Below, in pieces: positions 45,542-55,757 of a stretch of DNA of 57,148 bases. The position numbers and the translations under genes are program-made. Position 1 is the stretch's first letter; each line of letters begins with the position of its first letter. The stretch covers positions 1 to 57,148 of the forward strand of contig JAPLPE010000042.1 in NCBI GenBank assembly GCA_026400355.1. Direction: 5' to 3'. The notes beneath the pieces are model-generated. The model was not told where the DNA came from, ran no database searches, and saw only the letters and a program-made list of their open reading frames with translations. Origin of the DNA: Rhodobacterales bacterium. GTDB lineage: Bacteria > Pseudomonadota > Alphaproteobacteria > Rhodobacterales > Rhodobacteraceae.

Positions 45542-46908
45542 CTACGGGCCGGTCCTTTTGCACGGGGCTTGCTTGACGCACCACGGCGCCCGCGCAGCTG
45601 CGACTTTTCGATCAGACCTTCGTACTGGTGGGCCAGAAGGTGTGACTGAACCTGCTGGATCGTGTCCATGCCGACCGACACGACGATCAGTATCGAAGTC
45701 CCACCGAAGTAGAACGGGATCGCGAACTGATGCCGGACGATCTCGGGCAGGAGACAAACCAACGCCAGATAGCCGGAGCCGAGTACCAGAATACGGTTCA
45801 CTACATAGTCAAGGTATTCAGCCGTCTTCTTGCCCGGGCGTATACCTGGAACAAAGCCGTTCTGGTTCTTGAGGTTGTCGGCCACGTCATCGGTCTTGAA
45901 CGCCACTTCATGGGTATAGAAGTAAGTAAAGAACACGATCATCGCCGTGAAGAAGATCAGGTAAAGTGGTTGCCCAGGGCCCATGTAGGCAAGGAAGGTC
46001 GACAGGATCGGGTTGGTCGAACCGCTCGAGAACGTCGCAAGGGTCGTGGGCAGCAGCAGCAGCGCCGAGGCGAACACGGCGGGAATGACGCCTGACGGGT
46101 TGACCTTGATCGGCAGATGCGACGAGCCACCGTCATAGACTTTCATCCCGACCTGTCGGCGTGGATACTGGATGTGGATCTTGCGCAGGGACCGTTCCAT
46201 AAACACGACGAAGGTCAGTGTCAGGATGACCATGAGCAGGACGCCGATCATGACCAGCGGGCTGATCGCGCCGGAACGGCCCTGGCTGAAGAATTGCGCA
46301 AGGTGTGCAGGGATTTCAGCGATGATGCCGACAAAGATGATGAGCGAGATGCCGTTGCCTATCCCGCGCGAGGTTATCTGTTCGCCCAGCCACATCAGGA
46401 ACATCGTCCCGCCGACCAGCGTGATGACGCAGGAGGCAGTGAAAAATAGACCCGGATTCGAGGCAAGACCGCCCGCCTGAATGCTCGCTGCGAGGCCGTA
46501 AGCCTGGAAAGTCGCGAGAACAACGGTGAAATAGCGGGTATATTGGTTCAGCTTCTTGCGGCCCGTCTCGCCTTCTTTCTTGAGCTGCTTCAGCGGTTCC
46601 CACATGGAGGCCAGAAGCTGCACGATGATCGAGGCCGAGATGTATGGCATGATGCCCAGGGCAAAGATGCCCATGCGGGCAAGTGCACCGCCAGTGAACA
46701 TGGAAAGGATTCCGCCAATACCGGCAGAAGCGTCTTCCATGAAGTTGCGAAGGGCTGCGCCGTCGATACCGGGAACGGGAATATAGGTGCCGACCCGATA
46801 GACAATCAGAAGTCCGATGGTGAAGAGAATGCGTTGGCGGAGCTCGGTGGCCTTTCCGAAGGCCCCCCAGCTCATATTGGCCGCCATTTGCTCTGCTGCA
46901 GATGCCAT
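45538..46908 (-). CDS. secY: Preprotein translocase subunit SecY
   Basis: The main channel of the Sec translocon, with ten membrane helices in 456 residues. Recognisable parts are [20 protein letters not shown] in the first helix, the plug region with [32 protein letters not shown] and the C-terminal cytosolic tail. A long spacer with two hairpins separates it from rplO. It is followed by adk. Confidence 0.97.
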   Translation of the reverse strand: MASAAEQMAANMSWGAFGKATELRQRILFTIGLLIVYRVGTYIPVPGIDGAALRNFMEDASAGIGGILSMFTGGALARMGIFALGIMPYISASIIVQLLASMWEPLKQLKKEGETGRKKLNQYTRYFTVVLATFQAYGLAASIQAGGLASNPGLFFTASCVITLVGGTMFLMWLGEQITSRGIGNGISLIIFVGIIAEIPAHLAQFFSQGRSGAISPLVMIGVLLMVILTLTFVVFMERSLRKIHIQYPRRQVGMKVYDGGSSHLPIKVNPSGVIPAVFASALLLLPTTLATFSSGSTNPILSTFLAYMGPGQPLYLIFFTAMIVFFTYFYTHEVAFKTDDVADNLKNQNGFVPGIRPGKKTAEYLDYVVNRILVLGSGYLALVCLLPEIVRHQFAIPFYFGGTSILIVVSVGMDTIQQVQSHLLAHQYEGLIEKSQLRGRRGASSKPRAKGPARR

Positions 46909-46934
46909 AGGGGCGCGCTCACTTTGTCATGAAA

Positions 46935-47007
46935 GCGCCGCCATCCGGTTCTCCGGACGGCGGCGCAAGGAAAACTTGTGGCAGATGTAAGCGCGCGGGG
47001 CGCGCTT
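46935..47007. terminator. Two hairpins between rplO and secY
   Basis: AAGCGCGC/GCGCGCTT (46989-46996 with 47000-47007) closes ten bases past the rplO stop. A second stem, GCGCCGCC (46935-46942) with 46959-46966 plus an inner 5-bp stem, stands before secY. Neither has a long T-run; partial termination or mRNA processing is likely, since secY needs much less protein than the ribosomal genes. Confidence 0.6.
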
Positions 47008-47016
47008 CACAACCTG

Positions 47017-47493
47017 TTATTCTGCTGCCGCTGCCGCGACGGCGACGGTCAGCGACCCACCAGCCTTGGCCACCGCTTCGATCGCGCCAGCGGACGCGCC
47101 GGTGACGTTGATCGTGACGGCCGAGGTGATCTCGCCTTTGCCCAGCACGCGGATGCCGTCCAGCTTGCGGCGGACGAGGCCCGAGGCGACGAGGACGTCT
47201 TCGGTGATCGGGGATTTGAGGTCGATCTTGCCGGCGTCGACGAACTTCTGGATCAGGCCCAGGTTGACGACAGCGTAGTCCTTGCGGTTCGGCTTGTTGA
47301 AGCCGCGCTTGGGCAGACGCTGGTACAGGGGCATCTGGCCGCCTTCATAGGCGTTCAGGGCCACGCCGGCGCGGGATTTCTGACCCTTGATACCACGACC
47401 ACCGGTCTTTCCCATGCCCGAGCCGGGGCCGCGGCCGATTCGCTTGCGCGGCTTGGTTGCTCCGGGGTTGTCGTGCAGTTCGTTCAGTTTCAT
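47017..47493 (-). CDS. rplO: 50S ribosomal protein L15
   Basis: A 158-residue large-subunit protein. The N-terminal Gly/Arg-rich extension ([20 protein letters not shown], about 17-36) threads into 23S rRNA, and the C-terminal domain ends with an Ala-rich helix. It starts [13 protein letters not shown], as usual. The 120-base gap to rpmD upstream holds a palindromic hairpin (47561-47608). Confidence 0.97.
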   Translation of the reverse strand: MKLNELHDNPGATKPRKRIGRGPGSGMGKTGGRGIKGQKSRAGVALNAYEGGQMPLYQRLPKRGFNKPNRKDYAVVNLGLIQKFVDAGKIDLKSPITEDVLVASGLVRRKLDGIRVLGKGEITSAVTINVTGASAGAIEAVAKAGGSLTVAVAAAAAE

Positions 47494-47560
47494 GTCGCTA
47501 TCTCCTTTTGCCGGAACCGCACCTCCAGCGACGGAAGGCGCGAACGCGGCGTGATTGAAA

Positions 47561-47608
47561 AAGCGTGGGTTTCACCCACCCTACGCAGGATGGGCGAAAC
47601 CCACGCTT
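47561..47608. repeat. REP-like palindrome between rpmD and rplO
   Basis: AAGCGTGGGTTTC (47561-47573) is the exact reverse complement of 47596-47608. The loop itself holds an inner CCCACCCTACG/GGATGGG hairpin. Its core (CACCCACCCTACGCA) is shared with 52027-52040. It may stop some transcription before rplO. Confidence 0.75.
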
Positions 47609-47613
47609 GAGGC

Positions 47614-47802
47614 TTAGCCGCGTTCCTCGATGATCTTGGCGAGGTGCGGGATGCTGTTGACCATGCCGCGAACCGAGGGCGTATCCTCGAGTTCGCGGGT
47701 CTTGTGCATCTTGTTCAGGCCGAGGCCGATCAGCGTGGCACGCTGCTTGGCCGGGCGGCGGACCGGCGAACCGATCTGCTTGACGACGATGGTTTTGGTC
47801 AT
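47614..47802 (-). CDS. rpmD: 50S ribosomal protein L30
   Basis: A 62-residue protein of the large subunit, starting [20 protein letters not shown] and followed by [20 protein letters not shown]. Twelve bases after rpsE. Its 3' side adjoins a hairpin. Confidence 0.96.
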   Translation of the reverse strand: MTKTIVVKQIGSPVRRPAKQRATLIGLGLNKMHKTRELEDTPSVRGMVNSIPHLAKIIEERG

Positions 47803-47814
47803 CTGTCGGGTTCC

Positions 47815-48381
47815 TCAGGCTTCTGCCGCTTCGGCAGTGGCGTCTTCGGGCTTGCGGAGGATATCCGCAACCTTCTTGCCACGGCGCTGAGCGACCGACC
47901 GGGGCGACTGCTGACGGGAAAGACCGTCCATCGTCGCACGGATCATGTTGTAGGGGTTCGTGGAGCCGAGCGACTTGGACACGACGTCCTGGATGCCCAG
48001 CATTTCGAACACGGCGCGCATCGGACCACCGGCGATGATGCCGGTACCCGGAACGGCGGTGCGCATCACGACATGACCGGCACCGTGGCTGCCTTCCATG
48101 TCATGGTGCAGGGTGCGGCCTTCCCGGAGGGGAATGCGGACCATGCTGCGCTTGGCCTGTTCGGTGGCCTTGCGGATCGCTTCGGGCACTTCTTTCGCCT
48201 TGCCCTTGCCGAAACCGACGCGGCCCTTCTGGTCGCCCACGACGACGAGCGCTGCAAAGCCAAATCGTTTGCCGCCCTTCACCGTCTTTGACACCCGGTT
48301 GATCGCCACGAGACGATCGGCGAATTCCGGCGCTGCTTCCTCGCGGTCGCGACGTTCCCGGCGTTGTTCACGTTCTGCCAT
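47815..48381 (-). CDS. rpsE: 30S ribosomal protein S5
   Basis: A 188-residue protein of the small subunit that affects decoding accuracy. It has the N-terminal RNA-binding motif [20 protein letters not shown] (about 29-48) and [20 protein letters not shown], then [21 protein letters not shown] short N-terminal acidic/arginine extension precedes the core. It follows rplR after 13 bases. Confidence 0.97.
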   Translation of the reverse strand: MAEREQRRERRDREEAAPEFADRLVAINRVSKTVKGGKRFGFAALVVVGDQKGRVGFGKGKAKEVPEAIRKATEQAKRSMVRIPLREGRTLHHDMEGSHGAGHVVMRTAVPGTGIIAGGPMRAVFEMLGIQDVVSKSLGSTNPYNMIRATMDGLSRQQSPRSVAQRRGKKVADILRKPEDATAEAAEA

Positions 48382-48394
48382 GATCTCGTCTCCC

Positions 48395-48754
48395 TCAGAT
48401 CTTCAGGCCGGCTTCGCGCGCGGCATCGGCCAAAGCCTTGATCTTCCCGTGGAACAGGAAGCCGCCACGATCGAAATAGGCCTCGGTCACGCCCGCGGCC
48501 TTGGCGCGTTCGGCGATCACCGCACCTACCTTGGCCGCTGCTTCGACGTTGTTCTTGCCGACAATGCCCAGTTCCTTCTCGAGAGAAGAAGCCGAGGCAA
48601 GAGTGACGCCGTTCAGATCGTCGATCAGCTGGACGCTGATATTCTTGTTCGAGCGGTGCACCGACAGGCGCAAGCGCCCGGCGTTCACCTTGCGAAGCTT
48701 GTTCCGGACGCGCATCCGGCGCTTCAGAAACAGGTCGCGTTTGCTGTTTGCCAT
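48395..48754 (-). CDS. rplR: 50S ribosomal protein L18
   Basis: A 119-residue 5S rRNA-binding protein. The basic N-terminus reads [20 protein letters not shown], followed by [18 protein letters not shown] and the C-terminal [20 protein letters not shown]. Start chosen at MANSKRD; the frame extends upstream into rplF. Typical spc-operon position. Confidence 0.97.
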   Translation of the reverse strand: MANSKRDLFLKRRMRVRNKLRKVNAGRLRLSVHRSNKNISVQLIDDLNGVTLASASSLEKELGIVGKNNVEAAAKVGAVIAERAKAAGVTEAYFDRGGFLFHGKIKALADAAREAGLKI

Positions 48755-48765
48755 GATTGCTGTCC

Positions 48766-49302
48766 TTACTTCTTCTTGCCTTCCTTGCGGAAGATGAACT
48801 CGCCCTTGTACTTGATACCTTTGCCCTTGTAGGGCTCGGGACCACGCCATTCGCGAATGTTGGCCGCGACCTGACCGACGAGTTGTGCGTCGATCCCTTC
48901 GATCACGATTTCGGTCTGCTTGGGAGCCGTCACCGTCACGCCGGCGGGCACCGCAAAATTGACATCGTGGCTGTAGCCCAATGCCAGCTTGAGCGTGTTG
49001 GGACCATTCATCGTGGCACGATAGCCCACGCCGCTGATCTCAAGCTCTTTCTTGAAGCCGGTGGTCACGCCGGTCACAAGGTTTTCAACCATCGACCGGG
49101 ACATGCCCCACTGCTGACGGGCGCGCTTGGACGTGCCGCGCGGCATCACCTTGATCACGTTGTCTTCAACGGTGATCGTCACATCATCAGTCGCCGAGAA
49201 GCTGCGGACGCCCTTGGGACCCTTCACTTCGACGGTCTGCCCGGAGACGGAGGCGGTAACCCCCTTGGGCAGCTCGACCGGTTTCTTACCAATACGAGAC
49301 AT
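48766..49302 (-). CDS. rplF: 50S ribosomal protein L6
   Basis: A 178-residue large-subunit protein near the tRNA-binding side. It begins [20 protein letters not shown], has two similar domains, and includes the conserved IRKPE-like stretch [20 protein letters not shown] near the C-terminus. It is 12 bases after rpsH. Confidence 0.97.
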   Translation of the reverse strand: MSRIGKKPVELPKGVTASVSGQTVEVKGPKGVRSFSATDDVTITVEDNVIKVMPRGTSKRARQQWGMSRSMVENLVTGVTTGFKKELEISGVGYRATMNGPNTLKLALGYSHDVNFAVPAGVTVTAPKQTEIVIEGIDAQLVGQVAANIREWRGPEPYKGKGIKYKGEFIFRKEGKKK

Positions 49303-49314
49303 TCCCTGCTCTCC

Positions 49315-49707
49315 TTAGAAGACCGTGCACAGCACTTCGCCGCCAACATTGGCTGCGCGTGCATGTGCATCCGACATCACACCCTTGGGGGTGGACACAA
49401 TCGACACACCCAGGCCACCACGGACGCTGGGAAGGTCCTGAACACCCATGTAGACGCGACGGCCGGGCTTGGAGACCCGCTTGATGTCGCGAATGACGGG
49501 CGTGCCTTCGAAATACTTGAGCTCGATGCGGAGTTCGGGGTGACCGTCGGTGCCGGTCGCCGTTTCATAGCCGCGGATGTAGCCTTCGTCGGCCAGAACA
49601 TCGAGAACCCAGGCGCGCAATTTGGAAGCTGGCGTCACGACGGACGACTTGCCACGCATTTGCGCGTTGCGGATGCGGGTCAGCATATCGCCGATAGGAT
49701 CGTTCAT
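49315..49707 (-). CDS. rpsH: 30S ribosomal protein S8
   Basis: A 130-residue 16S rRNA-binding protein and, in enterics, the repressor of the spc operon. It starts [20 protein letters not shown], with the C-terminal [20 protein letters not shown] segment that contacts rRNA. Between rpsN and rplF. Confidence 0.97.
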   Translation of the reverse strand: MNDPIGDMLTRIRNAQMRGKSSVVTPASKLRAWVLDVLADEGYIRGYETATGTDGHPELRIELKYFEGTPVIRDIKRVSKPGRRVYMGVQDLPSVRGGLGVSIVSTPKGVMSDAHARAANVGGEVLCTVF

Positions 49708-49722
49708 TTGCTCTGACCTCCC

Positions 49723-50028
49723 TTACCAGCTCGACTTGACCATGCCGGGGATCTCGCCGTTCGAGCCAAGCTCGCGCAGCATGATCCGGCTGACTTTCAG
49801 CTTGCGGTAATAGGCGTGGGGACGCCCCGTCAGCTGGCAGCGGTTGTGAAGGCGGGTGGCCGAAGAGTTGCGCGGCAGGGAAGCCAGCTTGAGGCTTGCC
49901 TTGAAACGCTCTTCCACGGATTTCGTCTGGTCGTTCACGATTGCTTTAAGAGCGGCGCGCTTGGTGGCGTACTGGTCCACCAGAGCTTGGCGCTTCTTTT
50001 CGCGTTCGATCATGGATTTCTTAGCCAT
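49723..50028 (-). CDS. rpsN: 30S ribosomal protein S14
   Basis: A 101-residue protein of the small-subunit head. It has only one cysteine ([20 protein letters not shown]), so it is the zinc-independent long form, matching its length. The N-terminal helix is [20 protein letters not shown]. It is 20 bases after rplE. Confidence 0.96.
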   Translation of the reverse strand: MAKKSMIEREKKRQALVDQYATKRAALKAIVNDQTKSVEERFKASLKLASLPRNSSATRLHNRCQLTGRPHAYYRKLKVSRIMLRELGSNGEIPGMVKSSW

Positions 50029-50048
50029 ATCTCTCTCTCCTCCCGCGA

Positions 50049-50612
50049 TCAGCTGTTGAACGGCATATTGAATTGCTTCAACAGCGCCTTCGCTTCTGCA
50101 TCAGTCTTCGCGGTGGTGCAGATGACGATGTCCATTCCCCAAACCTCATCGACCTTGTCGAAGTTGATTTCGGGGAACACGATGTGTTCCTTGAGGCCGG
50201 TGGCATAATTGCCGCGGCCATCGAAGGACTTGCCATTCACGCCTCGGAAGTCGCGGATACGGGGCATGGCGACAGTGATCAGGCGGTCGAGGAATTCATA
50301 CATCCGGTCGCCGCGCAGTGTGACCTTGGCACCCAGCGGCATGTCTTCGCGAACCCGGAAACCTGCGATGGACTTCTTGGCCTTCGTGATCACGGCTTTT
50401 TGGCCAGCGATCGTGGACAGGTCCTCCTGGGCGGACTTGGCCTTCTTGCTGTCACGGACGGCTTCAGCCCCGGCGCCGATGTTGAGAACGATCTTCTCAA
50501 GGCGGGGGATCTGCATGTCGTTCTTGTAGCCGAATTGTTCCTTCAGCGCGGCCCGGATCGTGTCCTGGTAGAGCGCCTTGAAACGCGGCTTATAGGTGGC
50601 GGTGTCAAGCAT
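50049..50612 (-). CDS. rplE: 50S ribosomal protein L5
   Basis: A 187-residue 5S rRNA-binding protein. Conserved parts are [40 protein letters not shown] and the end [20 protein letters not shown]. Its start overlaps the rplX stop by one base. Confidence 0.97.
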   Translation of the reverse strand: MLDTATYKPRFKALYQDTIRAALKEQFGYKNDMQIPRLEKIVLNIGAGAEAVRDSKKAKSAQEDLSTIAGQKAVITKAKKSIAGFRVREDMPLGAKVTLRGDRMYEFLDRLITVAMPRIRDFRGVNGKSFDGRGNYATGLKEHIVFPEINFDKVDEVWGMDIVICTTAKTDAEAKALLKQFNMPFNS

Positions 50613-50917
50613 CAGATGACCTCCCCCGTGGTCTTGGCAAAGCGGACCTTCTTGTCACCTTCCATACGGAAGCCGACGCGGGTGGGTTTGCCGTTGCTAT
50701 CAACGATGGCGAGGTTCGACAGGTCGATCGGCATCGCCTTGGGCTGACGGCCACCCTGGTTGGACTGGCTTTGCTTGACGTGGCGGATGGCGATGTTCAG
50801 GCCATCGACAACGGCCTTGTTGGCCTGGGGATCGACGGACGAGATTTCGCCCTTCTTGCCCTTGTCCTTGCCGGTGGTGACGATGACCTTGTCACCCTTG
50901 CGGAGTTTGGCAGCCAT
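50612..50917 (-). CDS. rplX: 50S ribosomal protein L24
   Basis: A 101-residue early-assembly protein. It has the KOW-type segment [20 protein letters not shown] near the N-terminus and [20 protein letters not shown]. It overlaps rplN by one base and rplE by one base. Confidence 0.96.
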   Translation of the reverse strand: MAAKLRKGDKVIVTTGKDKGKKGEISSVDPQANKAVVDGLNIAIRHVKQSQSNQGGRQPKAMPIDLSNLAIVDSNGKPTRVGFRMEGDKKVRFAKTTGEVI

Positions 50918-51285
50918 TACAGCACCTCCGGAGCGAGCGAGATGATCTTCATGAAGTTCTTGGCGCGAAGCTCGCGCACGACCGGCCCGAAGATACGGGT
51001 GCCGACCGGCTCCATGTTGTTGTTGAGAATGACGGCGGCGTTCCGGTCGAACCGGATCGTGGTACCATCATCACGACGGACTTCCTTGGCGGTGCGGACG
51101 ACGACAGCCTTGCGGACGTCACCCTTCTTCACACGGCCCTTGGGAATTGCTTCCTTCACCGACACCACGATGATGTCGCCGACGGATGCATAGCGGCGGT
51201 GCGAACCGCCCAGAACCTTGATGCACTGAACCCGGCGCGCGCCAGAGTTATCAGCAACATCCAGATTGGTCTGCATCTGGATCAT
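50917..51285 (-). CDS. rplN: 50S ribosomal protein L14
   Basis: A 122-residue protein at the intersubunit face. It starts [20 protein letters not shown] and includes [20 protein letters not shown], with the conserved [20 protein letters not shown]. First gene after the short rpsQ gap. Confidence 0.97.
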   Translation of the reverse strand: MIQMQTNLDVADNSGARRVQCIKVLGGSHRRYASVGDIIVVSVKEAIPKGRVKKGDVRKAVVVRTAKEVRRDDGTTIRFDRNAAVILNNNMEPVGTRIFGPVVRELRAKNFMKIISLAPEVL

Positions 51286-51340
51286 TTGGTTTCTCCCGAC
51301 CTTTGGGAACTCGTCCCAGGGTTTCGATCAAACCGGAATG

Positions 51341-51577
51341 TCACGCCTCGGTGGCGATGACCTCCCAGCGTTTCGTTTTCGACTTGGGCGGGCATTCCTG
51401 AATGCGCACCATATCGCCGACCTTGTAGGCGTTCAGTTCGTCGTGAGCCCGGTACTTCTTGGACTTACGAACGGTCTTTTGCAGCAGAGGGTGCTTGAAG
51501 CGGCGTTCCACCAGGACCGTGATGGTCTGCTGGTTCTGGTTCGACGTGACCACGCCTTGCAGGATTCTCTTGGGCAT
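51341..51577 (-). CDS. rpsQ: 30S ribosomal protein S17
   Basis: A 78-residue primary 16S rRNA-binding protein. It reads [20 protein letters not shown] and then [20 protein letters not shown]. Start chosen at MPKRIL; the longer frame overlaps rpmC. It is four bases after the rpmC stop. Confidence 0.96.
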   Translation of the reverse strand: MPKRILQGVVTSNQNQQTITVLVERRFKHPLLQKTVRKSKKYRAHDELNAYKVGDMVRIQECPPKSKTKRWEVIATEA

Positions 51578-51581
51578 GCTC

Positions 51582-51797
51582 TCAGGTCTCCGCAGAGGCG
51601 GCAGCAGCCGCCTTTTCATTCAGAATGGTCTTGACCTTGGCCGCATCGCGGCGCACGGCGCGGATGCGCGACGTGTTTTCAAGCTGACCGGTAGCCTGCT
51701 GAAAGCGCAGGTTGAAGGCTTCTTTCTTGAGGCTCACCAGATCGGCACGGAGCTGGTCCGGCGTCTTCGAGCGAAGTTCCTTGGCGTCCATCGCCAT
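51582..51797 (-). CDS. rpmC: 50S ribosomal protein L29
   Basis: A 71-residue two-helix protein at the exit tunnel. It reads [20 protein letters not shown] and includes [20 protein letters not shown]. The N-terminal ATG at 51797 follows AAGGAAA; the ATG six bases later is also possible. It is separated from rplP by 265 bases, which is unusual. Confidence 0.95.
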   Translation of the reverse strand: MAMDAKELRSKTPDQLRADLVSLKKEAFNLRFQQATGQLENTSRIRAVRRDAAKVKTILNEKAAAAASAET

Positions 51798-51950
51798 TTT
51801 CCTTTTTCAACATCACTGGAGGGCCCCCCCAAACTTTGCGGATGGGTCACCCTGATTCCAGTGGAGTCCTTGGTGAGCGGGCCGAATACTCTGCCTTATG
51901 GGGCATTGCAACCCCTGTTCGGCCTTGTCGCCCAAATGGACTGAAGGTCA

Positions 51951-51983
51951 GCAGGGGCCCCTTTCAATTGAAGGGGCCCCTGC
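51951..51983. terminator. Strong hairpin in the rplP-rpmC spacer
   Basis: GCAGGGGCCCCTT (51951-51963) is the exact reverse complement of 51971-51983, with a 7-base loop. It lies in the 265-bp gap between rplP and rpmC, in the middle of the S10 cluster, and is followed on both sides by related GCAGGGG fragments. A REP-like repeat is near 52020-52056. Confidence 0.75.
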
Positions 51984-52021
51984 GGAGTGGAGTGCAGGGG
52001 CCGGATCGTTCTTCGTGGTAG

Positions 52022-52056
52022 CTTACACCCACCCTATGCAAGGTGGATGAGGCCCA
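52022..52056. repeat. REP-like repeat near rplP end
   Basis: The stretch with CACCCACCCTATGCA and GGCCCACGCC resembles the palindrome at 47561-47608 in core sequence and in order, but its outer stem is degraded. It is just past the rplP stop. Confidence 0.5.
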
Positions 52057-52062
52057 CGCCCA

Positions 52063-52476
52063 CTACCAGTCTTCGCGGACCACGGTCCGGGTCTTGATCG
52101 GCAGCTTCATTGCGGCAAGGCGCAGAGCCTCGCGGGCGACCTCTTCGGACACGCCGTCGATCTCGAACATGATACGGCCGGGCTTGACCTTGCAGGCCCA
52201 GTAGTCGACCGAACCCTTGCCCTTACCCATACGAACTTCGACGGGCTTGGAAGTCACGGGGACGTCCGGGAATACACGGATCCAGACCCGGCCCTGACGC
52301 TTCATGTGACGCGTCAGCGCCCGGCGGGCGGCTTCGATCTGGCGGGCGGTGATCCGCTCTGGTTCGGTGGCCTTGAGGCCGAACGTTCCGAAGTTCAGAT
52401 CAGAGCCACCCTTGGCTTCGCCATGGATGCGGCCCTTGAACTGCTTGCGGAAAGTTGTGCGCTTTGGTTGCAGCAT
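52063..52476 (-). CDS. rplP: 50S ribosomal protein L16
   Basis: A 137-residue protein near the peptidyl-transferase centre and A-site tRNA. It begins [20 protein letters not shown] and includes [20 protein letters not shown], ending in a basic tail. Located 12 bases after rpsC. Confidence 0.97.
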   Translation of the reverse strand: MLQPKRTTFRKQFKGRIHGEAKGGSDLNFGTFGLKATEPERITARQIEAARRALTRHMKRQGRVWIRVFPDVPVTSKPVEVRMGKGKGSVDYWACKVKPGRIMFEIDGVSEEVAREALRLAAMKLPIKTRTVVREDW

Positions 52477-52488
52477 CTTTGTTACTCC

Positions 52489-53217
52489 TTACCGGTCGCG
52501 GTCGCGGCGACCAGCGCCACCACCGGCACCGCGGGGCAGTGCGCCTTCTTGCAGTTCGGCCGTCTTGCGGTCGTGACCCTGTGGATCATGTTCCATGATC
52601 TCGCCTTTGAAGATCCATACCTTGATGCCGATGATCCCGTAGGGGGTCGTGGCTTCGGACAGCGCATAGTCGATGTCAGCGCGCAACGTATGCAGAGGCA
52701 CACGGCCTTCACGATACCATTCGGTCCGGGCGATCTCGGCCCCGCCAAGGCGGCCGGAAACGTTGACCCGGATGCCCAGGGCACCCATGCGCATCGCGTT
52801 CTGCACGGCCCGTTTCATCGCGCGGCGGAACGACACCCGACGCTCGAGCTGCTGGGCGATGCTTTCACCGACAAGGGCGGCGTCCAGTTCGGGCTTGCGG
52901 ACTTCAACGATGTTGAGGTGCAGTTCCGACTTGGTCAGCGCGGCCAGCTTCTTGCGAAGCGTTTCGATGTCCGCGCCCTTTTTGCCGATGATGACGCCTG
53001 GACGAGCGGCATGGATCGTGACGCGGCACTTGCGGTGCGGACGTTCGATGATGACGTGGCTGATACCGGCCTGCTTGGCTTCCTTGCGCACGAAGTCCTT
53101 GATCTTGAGGTCTTCGAGCAGGAGGTTGCCATAGTCCTTGGTATTGGCGAACCAGCGGCTGTCCCAGGTCCGGTTGACCTGAAGGCGCATACCGACGGGA
53201 TTGACCTTGTTACCCAT
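52489..53217 (-). CDS. rpsC: 30S ribosomal protein S3
   Basis: A 242-residue protein at the mRNA entry with helicase-like activity. It starts [20 protein letters not shown] and contains a KH domain with [20 protein letters not shown] (about 74-93). The tail (about 215-242) is Arg/Gly-rich. It overlaps rplV by eight bases. Confidence 0.97.
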   Translation of the reverse strand: MGNKVNPVGMRLQVNRTWDSRWFANTKDYGNLLLEDLKIKDFVRKEAKQAGISHVIIERPHRKCRVTIHAARPGVIIGKKGADIETLRKKLAALTKSELHLNIVEVRKPELDAALVGESIAQQLERRVSFRRAMKRAVQNAMRMGALGIRVNVSGRLGGAEIARTEWYREGRVPLHTLRADIDYALSEATTPYGIIGIKVWIFKGEIMEHDPQGHDRKTAELQEGALPRGAGGGAGRRDRDR

Positions 53218-53596
53218 TGGTAACCTCCTCGACCTGACGGACCGTGATGGTGATTTCCGAGAACGGCTTCATGATCTTGCCGAACCGGCCACGGGCACGG
53301 GGACGCCCGCGCTTCATGATCAGGTTCTTGCCGCAATAGGCCTCGGCGACGATCAATTCATCGACGTCAAGGTTATGGTTGTTCTCGGCGTTGGCGATGG
53401 CCGACTGAAGGCACTTCTTGACGTCGCCGGCGATGCGCTTCTTGGAGAAGGTGAGGTCGGCCAGGGCCTTGTCAACCTTCTTGCCACGGATCATGGCGGC
53501 AACGAGGTTCAGCTTCTGCGGCGACGTCTTGAGCATGCGCAGCTTTGCCATTGCTTCGTTGTCGGCCACGCGGCGGGGATTCTTTTCCTTGCTCAT
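53210..53596 (-). CDS. rplV: 50S ribosomal protein L22
   Basis: A 128-residue protein whose beta-hairpin lines the exit tunnel; macrolide resistance changes arise there in other bacteria. It contains [20 protein letters not shown] and [20 protein letters not shown]. The start follows rpsS by three bases. Confidence 0.97.
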   Translation of the reverse strand: MSKEKNPRRVADNEAMAKLRMLKTSPQKLNLVAAMIRGKKVDKALADLTFSKKRIAGDVKKCLQSAIANAENNHNLDVDELIVAEAYCGKNLIMKRGRPRARGRFGKIMKPFSEITITVRQVEEVTNG

Positions 53597-53599
53597 GGC

Positions 53600-53878
53600 T
53601 TATTTCCGCTTCGCTTTCTTGTCGGCTGCGTGACCGTAGTAGGTCCGCGTCGGCGAATACTCACCGAACTTCTGGCCGATCATTTCCTCGGTCACGTTGA
53701 CGGGAACGTGCTTCTTGCCGTTGTAGACGCCAAACGTCAGACCTACGAACTGGGGCAGGATCGTCGAGCGGCGTGACCAGATCTTGATCACGTCGTTGCG
53801 GCCACCTGATTTCGAGCTTTCCGCCTTTTTCAGGACGTAAGCATCGACAAAGGGGCCCTTCCATACAGAGCGAGACAT
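53600..53878 (-). CDS. rpsS: 30S ribosomal protein S19
   Basis: A 92-residue protein of the small-subunit head. It reads [20 protein letters not shown] and contains [20 protein letters not shown] and [20 protein letters not shown]. It starts three bases after rplB. Confidence 0.97.
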   Translation of the reverse strand: MSRSVWKGPFVDAYVLKKAESSKSGGRNDVIKIWSRRSTILPQFVGLTFGVYNGKKHVPVNVTEEMIGQKFGEYSPTRTYYGHAADKKAKRK

Positions 53879-53881
53879 GGA

Positions 53882-54721
53882 TTAGCGCCCTTTCTTGGCG
53901 TTACGCGAACGGACGATGAGCTTGCTCGACGCCTTGTTGCGGTTGCGGGTCTTGGTCCCCTTGGTGCCCTTGCCCCAGGGAGTAACCGGGTGACGGCCAC
54001 CAGAGGTGCGGCCTTCACCACCACCGTGCGGGTGGTCGATCGGGTTCATGGCAACGCCGCGCACCGTCGGGCGGACGCCCATGTGGCGCATGCGGCCGGC
54101 CTTGCCGAAATTCTGGTTCGAGTTGTCAGGGTTGGACACCGCTCCGACGGTGGCCATGCATTCCTGACGGACCAGACGAAGTTCGCCCGAAGAGAGGCGC
54201 AACTGGGCGTAACCGCCGTCACGGCCGACGAACTGGGCATAGGTCCCGGCAGCGCGGGCCATCTGGCCACCCTTGCCGGCCTTCAGTTCGACGTTGTGGA
54301 CGATCGTCCCGATCGGCATGCCCGAGAAGGGCATTGCGTTGCCCGGCTTCACATCGGTCTTGGCGCCGGCGATGACCGAGTCACCGATGGCCAGACGCTG
54401 CGGCGCCAGGATATATGCCAGTTCGCCATCTTCATACTTGATGAGCGCGATGAATGCGGTGCGGTTGGGATCGTATTCGATCCGCTCGACCACGGCCGCC
54501 ATATCGAACTTGCGACGTTTGAAATCGACGACGCGGTAGAGACGCTTTGCGCCGCCACCCTTGTGCCACATCGTGATCCGTCCGGTGTTGTTCCGGCCAC
54601 CCGTCTTCGTCAAACCCTCGGTGAGGGCCTTGACGGGGCGTCCTTTCCAAAGCTCCGAACGGTCGATCAGAACCAGCCCTCGCTGGCCAGGCGTCGTCGG
54701 CTTATACGACTTAAGTGCCAT
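53882..54721 (-). CDS. rplB: 50S ribosomal protein L2
   Basis: A 279-residue core protein needed for subunit joining and peptidyl-transferase activity. It begins [20 protein letters not shown] and has the conserved active-site histidine region [20 protein letters not shown] (about 227-246). It is followed by rpsS; upstream a 122-base gap with a short CCCCGA/TCGGGG hairpin separates it from rplW. Confidence 0.98.
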   Translation of the reverse strand: MALKSYKPTTPGQRGLVLIDRSELWKGRPVKALTEGLTKTGGRNNTGRITMWHKGGGAKRLYRVVDFKRRKFDMAAVVERIEYDPNRTAFIALIKYEDGELAYILAPQRLAIGDSVIAGAKTDVKPGNAMPFSGMPIGTIVHNVELKAGKGGQMARAAGTYAQFVGRDGGYAQLRLSSGELRLVRQECMATVGAVSNPDNSNQNFGKAGRMRHMGVRPTVRGVAMNPIDHPHGGGEGRTSGGRHPVTPWGKGTKGTKTRNRNKASSKLIVRSRNAKKGR

Positions 54722-54843
54722 GCTTTCTGTCTTCCGTTTGGTTTGCGCGCCGTTGAAGGCTGCGTCTTTTCGGTGTGTAGGGCCCCGAAGGTCCCCGGAG
54801 AGGCTTTAGAGCAGACGCCCCCGATGCTAGTCGGGGCCGTCTA

Positions 54844-55140
54844 TTAGAGGCCCGTTGAGACGTCAATCGTGTTTCCCTCGACGAGGGTGACATACGCCTT
54901 TTTCACATCGTTGCGGGTGCCGAGCTGGCCCCGGAAACGCTTCACCTTGCCTTTGGTGATCGTCGTGTTGACGGCCTTGACCTTGACACCAAAGAGAGCC
55001 TCGACGGCTTCCTTGATCTGGGGCTTGTTGGCCGACATCGCGACTTCAAAAACGACCGCGTTGGCATCAGATGCCATCGTGGCCTTTTCCGTGATGACCG
55101 GCTTGCGGATCACGTCGTAGTGTTCAGGTTTCGCGCTCAT
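54844..55140 (-). CDS. rplW: 50S ribosomal protein L23
   Basis: A 98-residue protein that docks trigger factor and SRP at the tunnel exit. It begins [20 protein letters not shown] and includes [20 protein letters not shown]. It overlaps rplD by ATGA. Confidence 0.97.
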   Translation of the reverse strand: MSAKPEHYDVIRKPVITEKATMASDANAVVFEVAMSANKPQIKEAVEALFGVKVKAVNTTITKGKVKRFRGQLGTRNDVKKAYVTLVEGNTIDVSTGL

Positions 55141-55757
55141 TTCAGACGGGCCTCCAAGGCTTCGACACCAGCCTTTGTGAGCACGAGCGTATCACTGCGG
55201 AGGATGTCGTAGACGTTCGCCCCGATCGAGGGTAGCACGTCCAGGTTTTCGATATTGCGCGCGGCGCGGGCAAAGTTCTCGTTCACGCTCGCCCCGTCAA
55301 TGACGAGAGCGCGCTTCCAGCCGTGGTTGGCGACCTGCTTGGCCAGCATGCCGGTCCTGGCTTCGGCCATCTCCGCCGCCTCGATGATCACGAGTTCGCC
55401 TGCCTTGAGCTTCGCGGACAGGGCATGCTTGAGGCCAAGGGCGCGGAACTTCTTGTTCAGGTCGTGCTCGTGGCTTCGTGGCTTCGGGCCTTTCGAGATA
55501 CCGCCATGACGGAAGATCGACGCCTTCTTGGAACCATGGCGAGCGCCGCCGGTGCCCTTCTGGCGATAGATCTTCTTGGTCGAGTAGGACACTTCGGCAC
55601 GGGTCAGCGTCGATTGGGTGCCCTGCTGCATGCGGGCGCGCTGCCAGCGCACAACACGGTGCAGGATGTCGGCGCGGGGGTCGAGGCCAAAGATGGACTC
55701 GTCCAGTTCGACGGTGCCGGCATTGCCGCCATCGAGCTTGATCAGATCGGCCTTCAT
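55137..55757 (-). CDS. rplD: 50S ribosomal protein L4
   Basis: A 206-residue protein with a loop inside the exit tunnel. It includes [20 protein letters not shown] near the middle and a C-terminal [20 protein letters not shown]. In enterics it autoregulates the S10 operon; there is no evidence for this here. It overlaps rplC and rplW by four bases each. Confidence 0.97.
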   Translation of the reverse strand: MKADLIKLDGGNAGTVELDESIFGLDPRADILHRVVRWQRARMQQGTQSTLTRAEVSYSTKKIYRQKGTGGARHGSKKASIFRHGGISKGPKPRSHEHDLNKKFRALGLKHALSAKLKAGELVIIEAAEMAEARTGMLAKQVANHGWKRALVIDGASVNENFARAARNIENLDVLPSIGANVYDILRSDTLVLTKAGVEALEARLK

